A stretch of 64,000 nt of DNA from Mesorhizobium koreense (GTDB taxonomy: Bacteria; Pseudomonadota; Alphaproteobacteria; Rhizobiales; Rhizobiaceae): positions 1,755,001-1,819,000 of the forward strand of contig NZ_CP134228.1 in the NCBI RefSeq assembly GCF_031656215.1. Direction: 5' to 3'. The notes beneath the pieces were generated by a model that saw only the letters and a list, made by a program, of their open reading frames with translations, searched no databases and was not told where the DNA came from. The position numbers were made by a program, and so were the translations under genes. This document shows positions 31,244 through 40,800 of this stretch, in pieces. Positions within the stretch are counted from its first letter, which is position 1; every line of letters begins with the position of its first letter.

Positions 31244-32137
31244 TCATTTCAACGACTTAGCCGGACACCGCAGACTAGAGAGACGAATTAGTCTGCGATT
31301 TAGTCTGCGGAAGCGCAAAGCCCTTTTTCGCCGGCGTCCAGCTGAGTCTTCCGGCGCGAGATCGCTGAACGCGGAGCTCGGACCCAAAAGTGCCTCCAGC
31401 GGACCAGGATTCCTCGCTCGAAGGCTTACCTTCGTTGAGAACGGTCCTGGGTACCACGCTCCAAAGGCTGCAAGTTGCCGTTAGGCCCAATGATCGATTG
31501 GACGGATCGAGGCGGAAAAGTCAATAGAAATCAAGCCATAGCGCTTGGTCGAGTGAGCCATGCTATACCGAATGCAGTATCCGTTGGCTCTATAGATAGA
31601 TGCTTCGCACGTCATGTCGTCGATCATGGCGAGCGCGGGGGGAGACGGCGGCAGGCAAACTGATTTTGGATAATCCGTCGGCCAGTGTGCAATAGGCTTC
31701 GCTCACCTGCGCTCGTATGGGGACAGCCAGGCGGCGTGACTCTTGGCGCGGTCAACATTCCTTGCGGCACAGGCGGTGGATGCGATCGATACGAGAGGCC
31801 CGCTCTCATGTCTGCCAAGGTGAGCGATCGCCGGTAGCCTGCCGCCGGCGATCAAGCGGTCCCAACGCTTCGAAGGCCTACGTGGCTCGCGGATGTGCGA
31901 CAGCCTCGCCGAATGGCAGGCCCGTTGAACCGCCTGCCGCTGATGCCGTTACCCAGCAGCTGAGCCCATGCTCGTACGACATCGCGATGAGTTGCTCTTC
32001 CGCAAGCTGCTTCTCTACATCCGTACGCACCCGAAATGGGGGGGCGGAATCCAGCCCGAGCTGGAGGAAATAATCCGCGGTAAGGCCGGAAAAAGCATCG
32101 ATCTTGCCCCAACCAGACCACCGCATTTATTTGTTGT
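31244..32137. other. Accessory stretch downstream of tRNA-Arg, no confident gene
   Basis: About 890 bases without a recognisable gene. A short direct repeat TTAGTCTGCG occurs twice near 31287-31309. One minus-strand reading frame at 31878-32126 looks partly protein-like and is listed separately. I see no integrase gene and no repeat of the tRNA-Arg 3' end. Confidence 0.5.
31878..32126 (-). CDS. Possible small hypothetical protein or gene remnant
   Basis: An 82-aa frame whose middle (DAFSGLTADYFLQLGLD, then DVEKQLAEEQLIAMSYEHG) has the composition of a real soluble helical protein. No family is recognised and no strong ribosome site is seen. It may be a decayed piece of a larger gene near the tRNA-Arg boundary. 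Confidence 0.3.
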   Translation of the reverse strand: MRWSGWGKIDAFSGLTADYFLQLGLDSAPPFRVRTDVEKQLAEEQLIAMSYEHGLSCWVTASAAGGSTGLPFGEAVAHPRAT

Positions 32138-32210
32138 CACCGGGGCCTGGATTCGAACCAAGATCTCTCAGTCCACACTGAGCGTGTTGTCCGTTACACC
32201 ACCTACCGGC
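32138..32210 (-). tRNA. Degenerate tRNA-like sequence (GTG loop, His-like)
   Basis: The minus strand folds as a cloverleaf: T arm with loop TTCGAAT, variable loop AGATC, anticodon stem CTCAG/CTGAG and D stem GTGT/ACAC. The anticodon loop has only six bases (TGTGGA, containing GTG), the 5' acceptor strand carries two extra bases (GCCGG-TA-GG against CCCCGGT), and no CCA follows. It is more likely a decayed or mobile-element tRNA than a working tRNA-His. Confidence 0.45.
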
Positions 32211-32233
32211 AACCCATTTTAGGAACTCTCCCA

Positions 32234-32953
32234 ATGCCATTCAACAAGTTTTTCGAAGACATCGAGGCGGCGAAGAGGCGTACACGAACGAGCAACGGAG
32301 GTGCGTGGTACCGTGGAGTAGGCGATGGCAGATACAAATTGCTCCCCTCCCTGCTTCGTTTCTCGAGGCCGCATCCAAAGGCCGAAGCCAATCTCTACGC
32401 CGACTTCTGGACGATGGTCGAAGGAACAGCCATTGAGGAAACCTGGGAGCGGCTTTCCTTCATGCAACATTTCGGAGTTCCGACTCGCCTTCTCGACTGG
32501 ACAACGGATCTCAACGTAGCACTTTACTTCGCAATTGCTTATTCCCGAAAACACGGGACTGGAGACCCATGCATATGGGTGCTAAACCCATATCGTCTAA
32601 ATATTAAGTACAAAGGAAATATGATTATATACGACAAGGTCGATCAAGTCGACTTTCACTACTATGATGCGGTGCGAGCAAACTCGTTCCCCGACATGCC
32701 GATTGCGATGAGGCCGGCTTGGTCGAATCCGCGCGTACGGGCTCAGTCGGGAGCATTTACGCTACACGGTTCAATCGAGCGACCTCTGGAGGACCTGGTC
32801 GACAGCAGGATAGTAACGCGGGTTCTCGTCAATCACTCGAGTGTGGACGCGATACGCGAAAAGCTGATCGCGGAGGGCGTCAACGATTTCAGGATGATGC
32901 CCGGTCCTGAAGGGCTTGCTCTTTATCTGAGGAAACTGCATTTGAACGTGTGA
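32234..32953 (+). CDS. FRG domain-containing protein
   Basis: A 239-aa protein with an FRG domain, named after its Phe-Arg-Gly motif. Here the motif appears as WYRG (residues 25-28), followed by LLPSLLR and the second signature HFGVPTRLLDWTTDLNVALYFA (about residues 79-100). The biochemical role of FRG proteins is not settled; they are frequent in accessory and defence-rich regions, which fits this site. Start ATG 32234 is 23 bases from the divergent tRNA-like sequence. It appears complete. Confidence 0.85.
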   Translation: MPFNKFFEDIEAAKRRTRTSNGGAWYRGVGDGRYKLLPSLLRFSRPHPKAEANLYADFWTMVEGTAIEETWERLSFMQHFGVPTRLLDWTTDLNVALYFAIAYSRKHGTGDPCIWVLNPYRLNIKYKGNMIIYDKVDQVDFHYYDAVRANSFPDMPIAMRPAWSNPRVRAQSGAFTLHGSIERPLEDLVDSRIVTRVLVNHSSVDAIREKLIAEGVNDFRMMPGPEGLALYLRKLHLNV

Positions 32954-33191
32954 GATAGATCCGCGTGTGAGTTCGACAAAGACGGTCGCCGCTGTGGGAT
33001 GAGCCTCATTCACTAGCTCCAGAGATTAGGAGGTGGCCAGCACGGGTCGGCGACAGCCGAACGGGCGAGTGACCCGAGCCCCTATCCTCCTCCGGTTTGA
33101 GGGAGTCCTGGGCTCATTGAAACAAAGCCAGGCTTATCAAATACGACTCGTATCTCACCCGATTCCGACATCGGCGATTCCGGGTGCTAGG
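32954..33191. other. Gap between the FRG gene and the IS flank
   Basis: No gene, terminator or repeat is supported here. The plus-strand frame at 33033-33290 lacks protein-like composition. Confidence 0.5.
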
Positions 33192-33385
33192 CTACCTGAC
33201 GCTGTTCTTCTGTCCAGGCCCCCAGTCTTCTACCCAAGACTCCAGTCCCCCGGCGTAGACATCCAAGTGGGCTCCTCCGAATTCCGCTAGCACTGATCGG
33301 TATCGCTCGATTGTCTGAACGAAACCCCGTGTCCCTTGAGTAGGCCTCCGCTCTCCGCGAGCCGCTTTCTCGGCCTGACCTGATG
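33192..33385 (-). pseudogene. Possible 3' gene remnant cut by the IS element
   Basis: Read leftward from the IS edge, the frame ends in a convincing protein tail of about 45 residues (GFVQTIERYRSVLAEFGG, then a Trp-rich end WVEDWGPGQKNSVR and a stop). The upstream part of that frame lies inside the IS transposase and is not native. No matching 5' part is seen beyond the element. Family not recognised. Confidence 0.4.
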
Positions 33386-34680
33386 GGGTGGACGGCCCCT
33401 GCACCAGCGTAGCTGTGCGATGATGCGGCCGTAGAGCCACGTCTAAAGGAGCCGTCCCATGCCGCAAGATATCGTCACCGTCGGACTCGATCTGGCAAAG
33501 AACGTGTTTCAAGTCCACGCGATTGACGAAGCCGGAGGCGTAGTGGTCCGCCGACAGCTCCGACGCAATGAGCTGCCGAAGTTCTTCGCCGCGCTCCCGC
33601 CGTGCCTCGTCGGGATGGAAGCCTGCGCCTCGGCGCACTATTGGGGTCGCGAGCTCATTAAGCTCGGCCATGAGGTGCGGCTGATGCCTCCAACTTACGT
33701 GAAGCCGTATGTGAAGCGAGGCAAGACCGATGCGGCCGACGCTGAAGCGATCTGCGAGGCGGTCGGCCGACGATGCGCTTCGTCGCGGTGAAGACGCCCG
33801 AGCAGCAAGCGGTGCTGATGCTTCATAAAATCCGAGATTTGCTGGTCCGGCAGCGAACCGGGCTCATCAACGCGCTCCGTGCTCACCTTGCCGAATATGG
33901 TATTATCAGCAGCAAAGGACCGGGCGGCGTCCCTGCCTCGATGACCGTTCTGCACGAGGCTCAGGAGCGATTGCCGTTTCATGCGCGATCGGCACTGCAT
34001 GTTATCTGCGCGCAGCTTCGCGCACTGGCCGGTGCCATCGAGGGGCTCGAGGCGCAGATTCTCGCTTGGCATCGCGCCGACGATGCGAGCCGTCGGCTTG
34101 CCACTATCCCCGGCATAGGTCCGATCACCGCTTCAGCTATCGCGGCGGCTGTGCCGGACGCGACCATGTTCCGGTCGGGTCGACAGTTTGCGGCCTGGCT
34201 CGGCCTCACTCCGCGCCCGCACAGTTCGGGGGGCAAGGAGAAGCTCGGCGGCATCAGCAAACAGGGCGACGGCTACCTCCGGCGTCTGCTCGTCGTTGGC
34301 GCCACGGCGGTGATGCGCATGGCGCGCAAAGATGCGAGCCGGCAGCCGTGGGCAGCTCAGCTTCTCGACCGCAAGCCGGTGAAGATCGCAACTGTTGCCC
34401 TGGCCAACAAGACAGCGCGGATCGCCTGGGCGGTGATGGCGCGCAACGAGATCTATGTGGCAACTGCCGAGTGATTGTCATCCTCGCCACCATCTGAGCA
34501 GTGGCGAGGTAGTACAACGGGTAGCTCAGTGGTGATGACAGACCGGTCAGACCGGGGATCGCACAAGCCCAGGGGAGCAGAGCGCTTCGAGCGCGATGAC
34601 GTGATTAGGGATGCGATCCGCGGAGTTCATCAGGGCTAGAACGCAAACAGAGCGCGATTGACACACTTCGCCGCCGAGAT
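33385..34680 (+). mobile_element. IS110-family (IS1111-like) insertion sequence
   Basis: The transposase reading at 33459-34474 identifies the family. IS110 members have no reliable terminal inverted repeats, so the ends given here are estimates from the flanking non-coding segments (about 75 bases left and 200 bases right). The element lies in the accessory region ahead of the giant-protein cluster. Confidence 0.7.
33459..34474 (+). pseudogene. Frameshifted IS110-family transposase
   Basis: The first frame (33459-33791) encodes the DEDD nuclease half, starting GLDLAKNVFQVHAID with the conserved acidic residues in GKTDAADAEAICEAV. The second (from about 33770 to 34474) continues with MRFVAVKTPEQQA, the coiled region and the transposase_20 domain (LATIPGIGPITASAIAA, then GLTPRPHSSGGKEKLGGISKQGD). 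The frames join near 33766-33775, where about four bases seem to be missing relative to intact relatives. It is inactive unless frameshifting restores it. Confidence 0.88.
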
Positions 34681-34915
34681 GCAAATTCGAATCAGTCGCT
34701 TCAAAGAACGCTGAGTCACGCTATTGCAGGTAATGTAAAGTAAGCGTAGTATATAAACAAATGCAATAAGAACAAGGCTGCCGCCACTGTATTGAGGGGA
34801 TGGACAGCGAAAAAGGGGGGACTCTTGCGCTCCGTAACGGTGCGCAGGGCCATGCTGCCTTGCGTCGATCTCGCACCTCAATCCTTGCACTCGGCACATT
34901 GCAGCGGAGAGTCGT
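34475..34915. other. IS right flank and probable promoter region of the giant-protein cluster
   Basis: The first 200 bases look like the end of the IS element. The segment 34700-34800 is clearly A/T-richer than its surroundings (for example GTAAAGTAAGCGTAGTATATAAACAAATGC near 34735-34765) and would suit a promoter for the genes that follow. No gene is supported. Confidence 0.5.
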
Positions 34916-36613
34916 GTGGTTGACCTCGCGGATCGCCTCGCTGCAGTGGGCTTCAATCTGTTCTTCGCCGGTGATGGCGCAGGAGCGAACGCCACTTGGT
35001 TACGGCATGCGGTTCGCGAGTTCCAAATCTATGCGTCGGGACCGCGCGTTGCCCAAGAAGTGATGGGGCCAGCACCTCGAAGGTGGCTTGACAGACTTCA
35101 GGCTGTTGCCAATCAGCATATCTACAATGGCCCCAAAGACGGAGACGAGAACGCTGCGGGCTTCATGACTTGTCTCGCGGCATGGGAAACCGAGCGGTAC
35201 CGCTGCCCTGTCGTGGTTGATGTGTTCTGTCGCAATAAGGGCAAACTGGAACACATCGAGAAGGCAGACGAGCCGATCTACGGGAACTACTGGCGATTTG
35301 ACGATCCGCGCCTTGTCGCGTTCCACGAGGGAAAGAAAACGCAACTCAAGCGCCTTGTCGTTCGTGTTTGCGATCTCACGGAGCTCTTTCGTCCGGCGCA
35401 TGAAACCGCGCCGGACAAGATGGAGCCGAGCGGCGGTATCGCGATTTTCAGCAAGGACTGGCAGGGCGGCTATGTTCGCCATGGCAGCGATGCGGACGAG
35501 ATACTTCCAGAGACACTGATAGGAGTGGATTGGGGTTCGATCACAAAGGCCGAAACCAAAGCGACCTTCCGAGTTCTTCGCGCGATTTCTGAAATCGAGT
35601 CGGGAGGCCGGTTCGACGGGATCAACGGTTACGATGATGCAGCAATTTCCTGCGGACCTTACAATTGGGCGCTTGCCCCAGCGCGCGGCGCCAAACCCAG
35701 CAAGCCGGACGCAGTCGCTGGGGCAGGGGAGCTAGCGCCTTATCTCGCATACTGGGCAGGACGAGAGGCGACCGACGCCAAAGCGAAATTCTTCGATCCA
35801 TTAGGTGTGTCGCTGAAACCCGACTGGCCTGCTGGTTCGGCAGGGCCGAAGAAGCCAAGTTGGCCAAGCACCAGGAACTACATCGGTCGGATCGATTGGG
35901 CGCCACTTGATAATGACCCGCAGGATTCCGGCAAAAAGCGGCTTGATGACTTGCAGTGGATGCACACCACTCACTGGTTCTGGCGCTGGTTGGCCCTCAG
36001 CCGCTACGTGCCCAGCTATCGCAAGCGACAGTGGGATTTGGGTCGTGCGCGCATTCGCGACATTCTCGCCTTCGAGATCGACCCTGCCGACCGACCCGGC
36101 AAACCCGCGGGTTCAAAGAAAGTTCGTCTGTCGAAAATGTTCACATCGGAGGTCGCCGTCGCACTGCTTGTGCGATGCCACGTTCGGTGGGCCAGTTTCC
36201 TTTCGCAACCCTCCTTCCGTGGGCCGAGCCTGCGGCTTGCGCTGGCCTTCGCAAATCTCCCCACAAACGTCGGAAAATGGGGAGACGCCGAGCAAGCCCA
36301 GCTCATCGAGGCTGTGATCGCAGCCTGCGCCTTCAATGGGCTCACTAGCGCTGAGAAGAAAGAGCTGAAAGGCAAACTGGACGAACTGCACGAGCATCGG
36401 AGTCGGCTCGCGAAGAGGCCACTCACGAGTGACAAGCTCTACGCGGATTGCCGGGCGCTCGCTGAATGGCCAAAGGCAGCGGAATACCGCTGGAACTATG
36501 CGAAGCCGCCGGCCGGAAAGTACGCGCTTCAGAAAGGCGTCTGTAGTCCAGCGCTCTCTAAAACAACGTCTTCGTTCAAACTTGATGAGGCCGGTCTGCC
36601 GCCGATGCCTTGA
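34916..36613 (+). CDS. Peptidoglycan-binding and lysozyme-like domain protein (hypothetical)
   Basis: A 565-aa protein starting at GTG 34916, after GGAGAG. Residues 1-40 (DLADRLAAVGFNLFFAGDG... WLRHAVREFQIYAS) resemble a peptidoglycan-binding type 1 repeat. Residues about 222-253 (AISEIESGGRFDGINGYDDAAISCGPYNWAL) have the Glu-then-Asp pattern and glycine-rich turn of lysozyme-like muramidases, suggesting cell-wall cleavage. No signal peptide is visible. The C-terminal half is unrecognised. It is the first gene of a four-gene same-strand cluster; its stop is 16 bases from the lipoprotein start. Domain calls are by eye. Confidence 0.6.
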   Translation: MVDLADRLAAVGFNLFFAGDGAGANATWLRHAVREFQIYASGPRVAQEVMGPAPRRWLDRLQAVANQHIYNGPKDGDENAAGFMTCLAAWETERYRCPVVVDVFCRNKGKLEHIEKADEPIYGNYWRFDDPRLVAFHEGKKTQLKRLVVRVCDLTELFRPAHETAPDKMEPSGGIAIFSKDWQGGYVRHGSDADEILPETLIGVDWGSITKAETKATFRVLRAISEIESGGRFDGINGYDDAAISCGPYNWALAPARGAKPSKPDAVAGAGELAPYLAYWAGREATDAKAKFFDPLGVSLKPDWPAGSAGPKKPSWPSTRNYIGRIDWAPLDNDPQDSGKKRLDDLQWMHTTHWFWRWLALSRYVPSYRKRQWDLGRARIRDILAFEIDPADRPGKPAGSKKVRLSKMFTSEVAVALLVRCHVRWASFLSQPSFRGPSLRLALAFANLPTNVGKWGDAEQAQLIEAVIAACAFNGLTSAEKKELKGKLDELHEHRSRLAKRPLTSDKLYADCRALAEWPKAAEYRWNYAKPPAGKYALQKGVCSPALSKTTSSFKLDEAGLPPMP

Positions 36614-36629
36614 TATAGGAGAGCGCCTC

Positions 36630-37874
36630 GTGTCCTCACCGGCTTCCAACGTCCGTCACGGCACTCTCCATAAGGGATTGGCAGCCCTCCTGATCGCAAT
36701 TCTCGCGACGGGTTGCGCCGCAGGAAACCTCTCGCCCACAACGGTCGTCGGACCGGAAACCATCACGGATCGCCAGTACGGCGCCGAGGCATTCGATAAT
36801 CGCCGCTGCTTTCACTACGGCGGTCGCCCCAGCTCCGGACCCAGCGTGCTTCCCGGCGATCGCATGCGTCTAGCAATCTGGTCGGCCGGCACGCAGGACC
36901 TCGACAACAAAAATACCCATCCGCCGATCGTTCGAACAATCGATGTCCGATTGCGAGAGGTGAATCCGTCAGGTGGGCATCTGGATGTCGACGAGCAGCA
37001 GACACTTGCGACATTTCTCCAGGTCAATCGCTCAAGAGCGTGGGTCGAGGACGCCGGCAGCGAGGGTGATGGCCTTACCCGCCCCGAGCGACAGAAGTTG
37101 GCGGAAGCGTTGAAGATGCATGAGGCGGCCGTGTGGAACGCCTTTGTTGGCAGTCTTTGCGTCAAGTCGATTGTTCGCTCCAAGAATGCAGGCGCAGCTG
37201 CACGTGCGGCGCCTGTGCTAGCGGTTCAGGCAGACATCCGCGCCCTATGCCGCGCGCTGCCAGGCCGGCAAAATCGGCAAAGCTTCGCTCGTGCTTTCCT
37301 GGTCACCGATGGGTCGGACGGCGAATATCTGAAAGGGTGCGGCGCAGCACACCTAACGCGTGAGCCGATGACTATCTTCGGGGTCCGCGGCGATACCGCT
37401 CTTGGAAGCTGGGCGTCCGCAGCGCTCGCCGCGAATCCGGGAGAAGCTGACAACTACTACGCCCAGGAGTGGGTGCTTGCGTCTCCCAAAACACTACAGG
37501 GAACGATCGAGTTCGACGCGGTCGCGCCGTTCCAAACAGATCCTCCGACCTGGTCCTTGAAAGAATGGGAAAACGCAGGAATCTGCGGACGTCCGGCCGA
37601 ACTCAAGATCAAGGCGCTGCGGCTGCGCGGCAGCAGTCAGCAATTTCGGATTGTCGACGATCCCAACTTCGAAACGACTCATAACGTCGTGCTCGCGAAT
37701 GCAAAACGCGACCTCGTTACTTTGCACAAACAGATCTTCAACTGGAGTCTGCCGGTCACCGTGCTTTCCGTGCTGACCGCCGCAGACGTCGACGAGTTGA
37801 TTTGGGCTTCCGACAGAACACCGGAGTCGAAAACGGTATCGCCAACGGGCTGCGTCGCGAGACGGGAAGGCTAA
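36630..37874 (+). CDS. Predicted lipoprotein of unknown function
   Basis: A 414-aa protein starting at GTG 36630, preceded by TAGGAGAG. The N-terminus is a lipoprotein signal: positively charged start, hydrophobic LAALLIAILATGC, with the cysteine at about residue 29 as the lipidation site. The mature part (cysteine-containing, mixed alpha/beta) matches no family I know. It would be anchored in the cell envelope. The gene sits between the lysozyme-like gene and the first giant gene, four bases before the latter. Confidence 0.65.
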   Translation: MSSPASNVRHGTLHKGLAALLIAILATGCAAGNLSPTTVVGPETITDRQYGAEAFDNRRCFHYGGRPSSGPSVLPGDRMRLAIWSAGTQDLDNKNTHPPIVRTIDVRLREVNPSGGHLDVDEQQTLATFLQVNRSRAWVEDAGSEGDGLTRPERQKLAEALKMHEAAVWNAFVGSLCVKSIVRSKNAGAAARAAPVLAVQADIRALCRALPGRQNRQSFARAFLVTDGSDGEYLKGCGAAHLTREPMTIFGVRGDTALGSWASAALAANPGEADNYYAQEWVLASPKTLQGTIEFDAVAPFQTDPPTWSLKEWENAGICGRPAELKIKALRLRGSSQQFRIVDDPNFETTHNVVLANAKRDLVTLHKQIFNWSLPVTVLSVLTAADVDELIWASDRTPESKTVSPTGCVARREG

Positions 37875-37878
37875 AGAC

Positions 37879-40800
37879 ATGGGTGCATTGACGCTCTTTG
37901 CCAAGGTCTACGAGGTTGACGGAACAGCGCGCGATTACCCACTTGGCTCCGCGAAGCTGTCCTTGCAGCTCATAGCCGGTCCCGCCGTACGAGTCTGGAT
38001 TAACGGTCCCTTCGCGGGCCTGATCTTCAAGCAACTCACCTTCGATCTTAAATGCCGCGTGGCAGGCAATGACATAGAACTCTTGGTCGGGAACGCAACT
38101 TGGGCAGGAACTGTTGATTTCAAGCTCGGTCCGTCGACGATCCCCTTGGGCTTTACCAAAATTACAGTTCCCGCACCGGACCAGCAACTGGGCGTGGTTC
38201 TAGTCACACCTCGCGCCTACGAATTCAGATCCGCCGCTACAACCGCAGACAGAGGCTGGCTCAAATCCTCGGAATGGATGCTCGACTGGACCTCGACGCT
38301 GATGTCTCCCGACGCATCGAAGGGCGATGTCGAGATATGGCCGCGCGGGGGTGCGCCTTACCTGACCATCAAGGACCGGTTCAGCAAGACGCCGACCGGG
38401 ACGCAAGTGATACAGGAATTCGTCGTCGAGCGGCTGCGCATGTCTGACGACGCCTTCGACGTACTGTTTTGGCCGCGTTCGAACGCCATTTATCTGAACG
38501 CCGATGTGCTCGACCCAACCCGCCAACTCGATGACAGGGAGAACGGCTTCCACTTCCAGCACGTTGTTTCCGAGGCGCACCTCGTCACCCACATGGAATT
38601 CAAGACAGGCACATGGGTCAACGGCGGTTGGTCAATTGTTGCGGCCGAGCGAGGGGAAGCAATGCGGCTCGCCACGCCGGCTCTCATGGACGAGCACGGC
38701 CATCCATTGATCTTCTCGATTGAAGACCGGTTGCCGCTCAGCGGGCGCCAGGGCCACGTCAAACCGACAGTCGATCCGCAAGGGGAGACTAATCAGGCCA
38801 TTGTGATCGGAGACTCGATGCAGGATCTCCACATGACCGCCCGAGTGGAAACCGTCGATCCGGTGGCTCTCTATAATGCGGCGCGAAAACCGCAATCGTT
38901 GAAGAACAAGCGGCTGCAGCCCCCATACTGGGTTCAGGGCCGGTCGACGCTGCTGCAAGGCAAACGGCCGCGCGAGATTTTGGGCTTCGCAGCAGACGCT
39001 ACCTTGATTTTCGACGCACCCGCGCCGAAAGGCGCCGTGGGGGCAAGAAATCCTCAAGTGGTGACCCTCCATTTCAAGCCGGTCAGAGACAGGTCGAACG
39101 GCCTGCGCTTCATGTTCCCGACAGCCGAAATCCCTCTGCAGACATCAGGCGCGCAGGCGACGGCTTTCGCGATGCAATTGCCCGAGCAGGCGACCTACCA
39201 GACCCGCGCTGGCGTCAAGACGTTGGAGGTCTCTCGCCGAGTCGCAATCGCCAGTCGGCCCACCCTGGTGCTGCCCATGCTTGATCCGAAATGGGCCTTC
39301 TCGAATCTGGGAAGCGCCCCGAATCCAACGGATGGCCTTGCGGAGAAAGGAGCCAGATGGCTGCAGCAGATCAATCAAGACATGCGGGATGCGTTCTCGA
39401 AGCCCGATCCGACGGACTATGAACATATCGAAGGGCTGCGTGTCGCGCCGAACCAATTGCCCTTCCTGCGCGTGCTCGCCCCGGCCCCGACGACAACCCG
39501 CACTGCAAATGGCGCGTTCGATCGTCGTTCGGTTGGGCAAGCCGCCACAGTGCTTGCCAGCGGCAAACAGCCAATGAGATCGGGCGCCCTGACCGTATGG
39601 TCCGCTTCAACAACCCCAAATGATTCCGCCAACTTCCTGTTCGGAGGGCCATCCGCCGAAAGCCTTATTGAACGAGTTCGGGCAAAGGCTGCCGCCAGCA
39701 CTGATCCGTTCCAACAGCCAGCTAAGGCGCTTGCCGCGGGCCGAACCGCATTCGACGGCCCGCTCGAAAGCTTCTACTGGTTCTGGACCGGTGACCCACG
39801 CGGCAATCCGCCAGCAGGCTGGCAAGCGGCCCGCCAACATCTTTGGGACTACCTCGTCGGACTCAGACCGGTTCTGCCAAGCCCAGACGACTGGAGTTTC
39901 GACGATCTCATCGAGGCGTCGGAGCGTCTCGAATCTGCTCGCGGCGCTCTCGCACGCAATCCGCCAGATATTCTTGGCTTCGACGTTTATGACGAAGCCC
40001 TCAAGGAAGCCTCGCCGGATGAGATCGGCGAACTGCTGGATCCGGATCGCGGGAGCGGGCTGCTCGACCGGTTGCTGCAGTTCGCGTATGCGCCTCCCAC
40101 TATGGAGCTTGCGAACAGGGCGATTGCTGCTCTCGGGTCAAAAACATTGGCGGACGACCGCGCCATTCTCGAAACATTTATCACCGACCAACTCACGAAT
40201 GCGGTGAACGACTACTTCAAGGGCCTAAAAGAGGCGCCGCAAGGCTTCCTGGCAGAGCTTCTCCAAGGTCTTCCTCCCATCTTCGAATTCGCACAGGCGA
40301 TCTGGCAGAATCGTGACCAACTGGCCGGCGAAATGCGCGATCAACTTATCGATCTCGCCGCTCGCTATGGCGCCGAACTAACACATGAAGTCTATTCCGA
40401 GCTTTTGAAAGTCGCGGACGACGCCGAGACGTTCGCGCAAATTCTGCGCGATATGGGCGTGCCGCTGGCCCGATTGGCCGACCTCGCCGGCGAGCCGCCG
40501 GACTACCTGATCATCTCCCGCCGCCTCCGCCGCCCCGATTCAGGGGACCCCAATGCCGATTCCACACGCCTTCATCCGCTTGATCGCGTTGCCGCGCTTT
40601 GGAATCATCGATTTGATTTCTGCACTTTCGGTGGCGGCAAGGCGTGGGACATGTTCCTCGATGACCAAACCACCTTGATCATCAAACTCGGCGGTGCGCG
40701 CGGGTTCCCCGAAATACTCAGGGAAGCGACAAACGCCTACGCGGATAATGGGCGCGCGGATCCTTTTATGCTTGATCCGCAACAGGGCGACGATCCTGTC

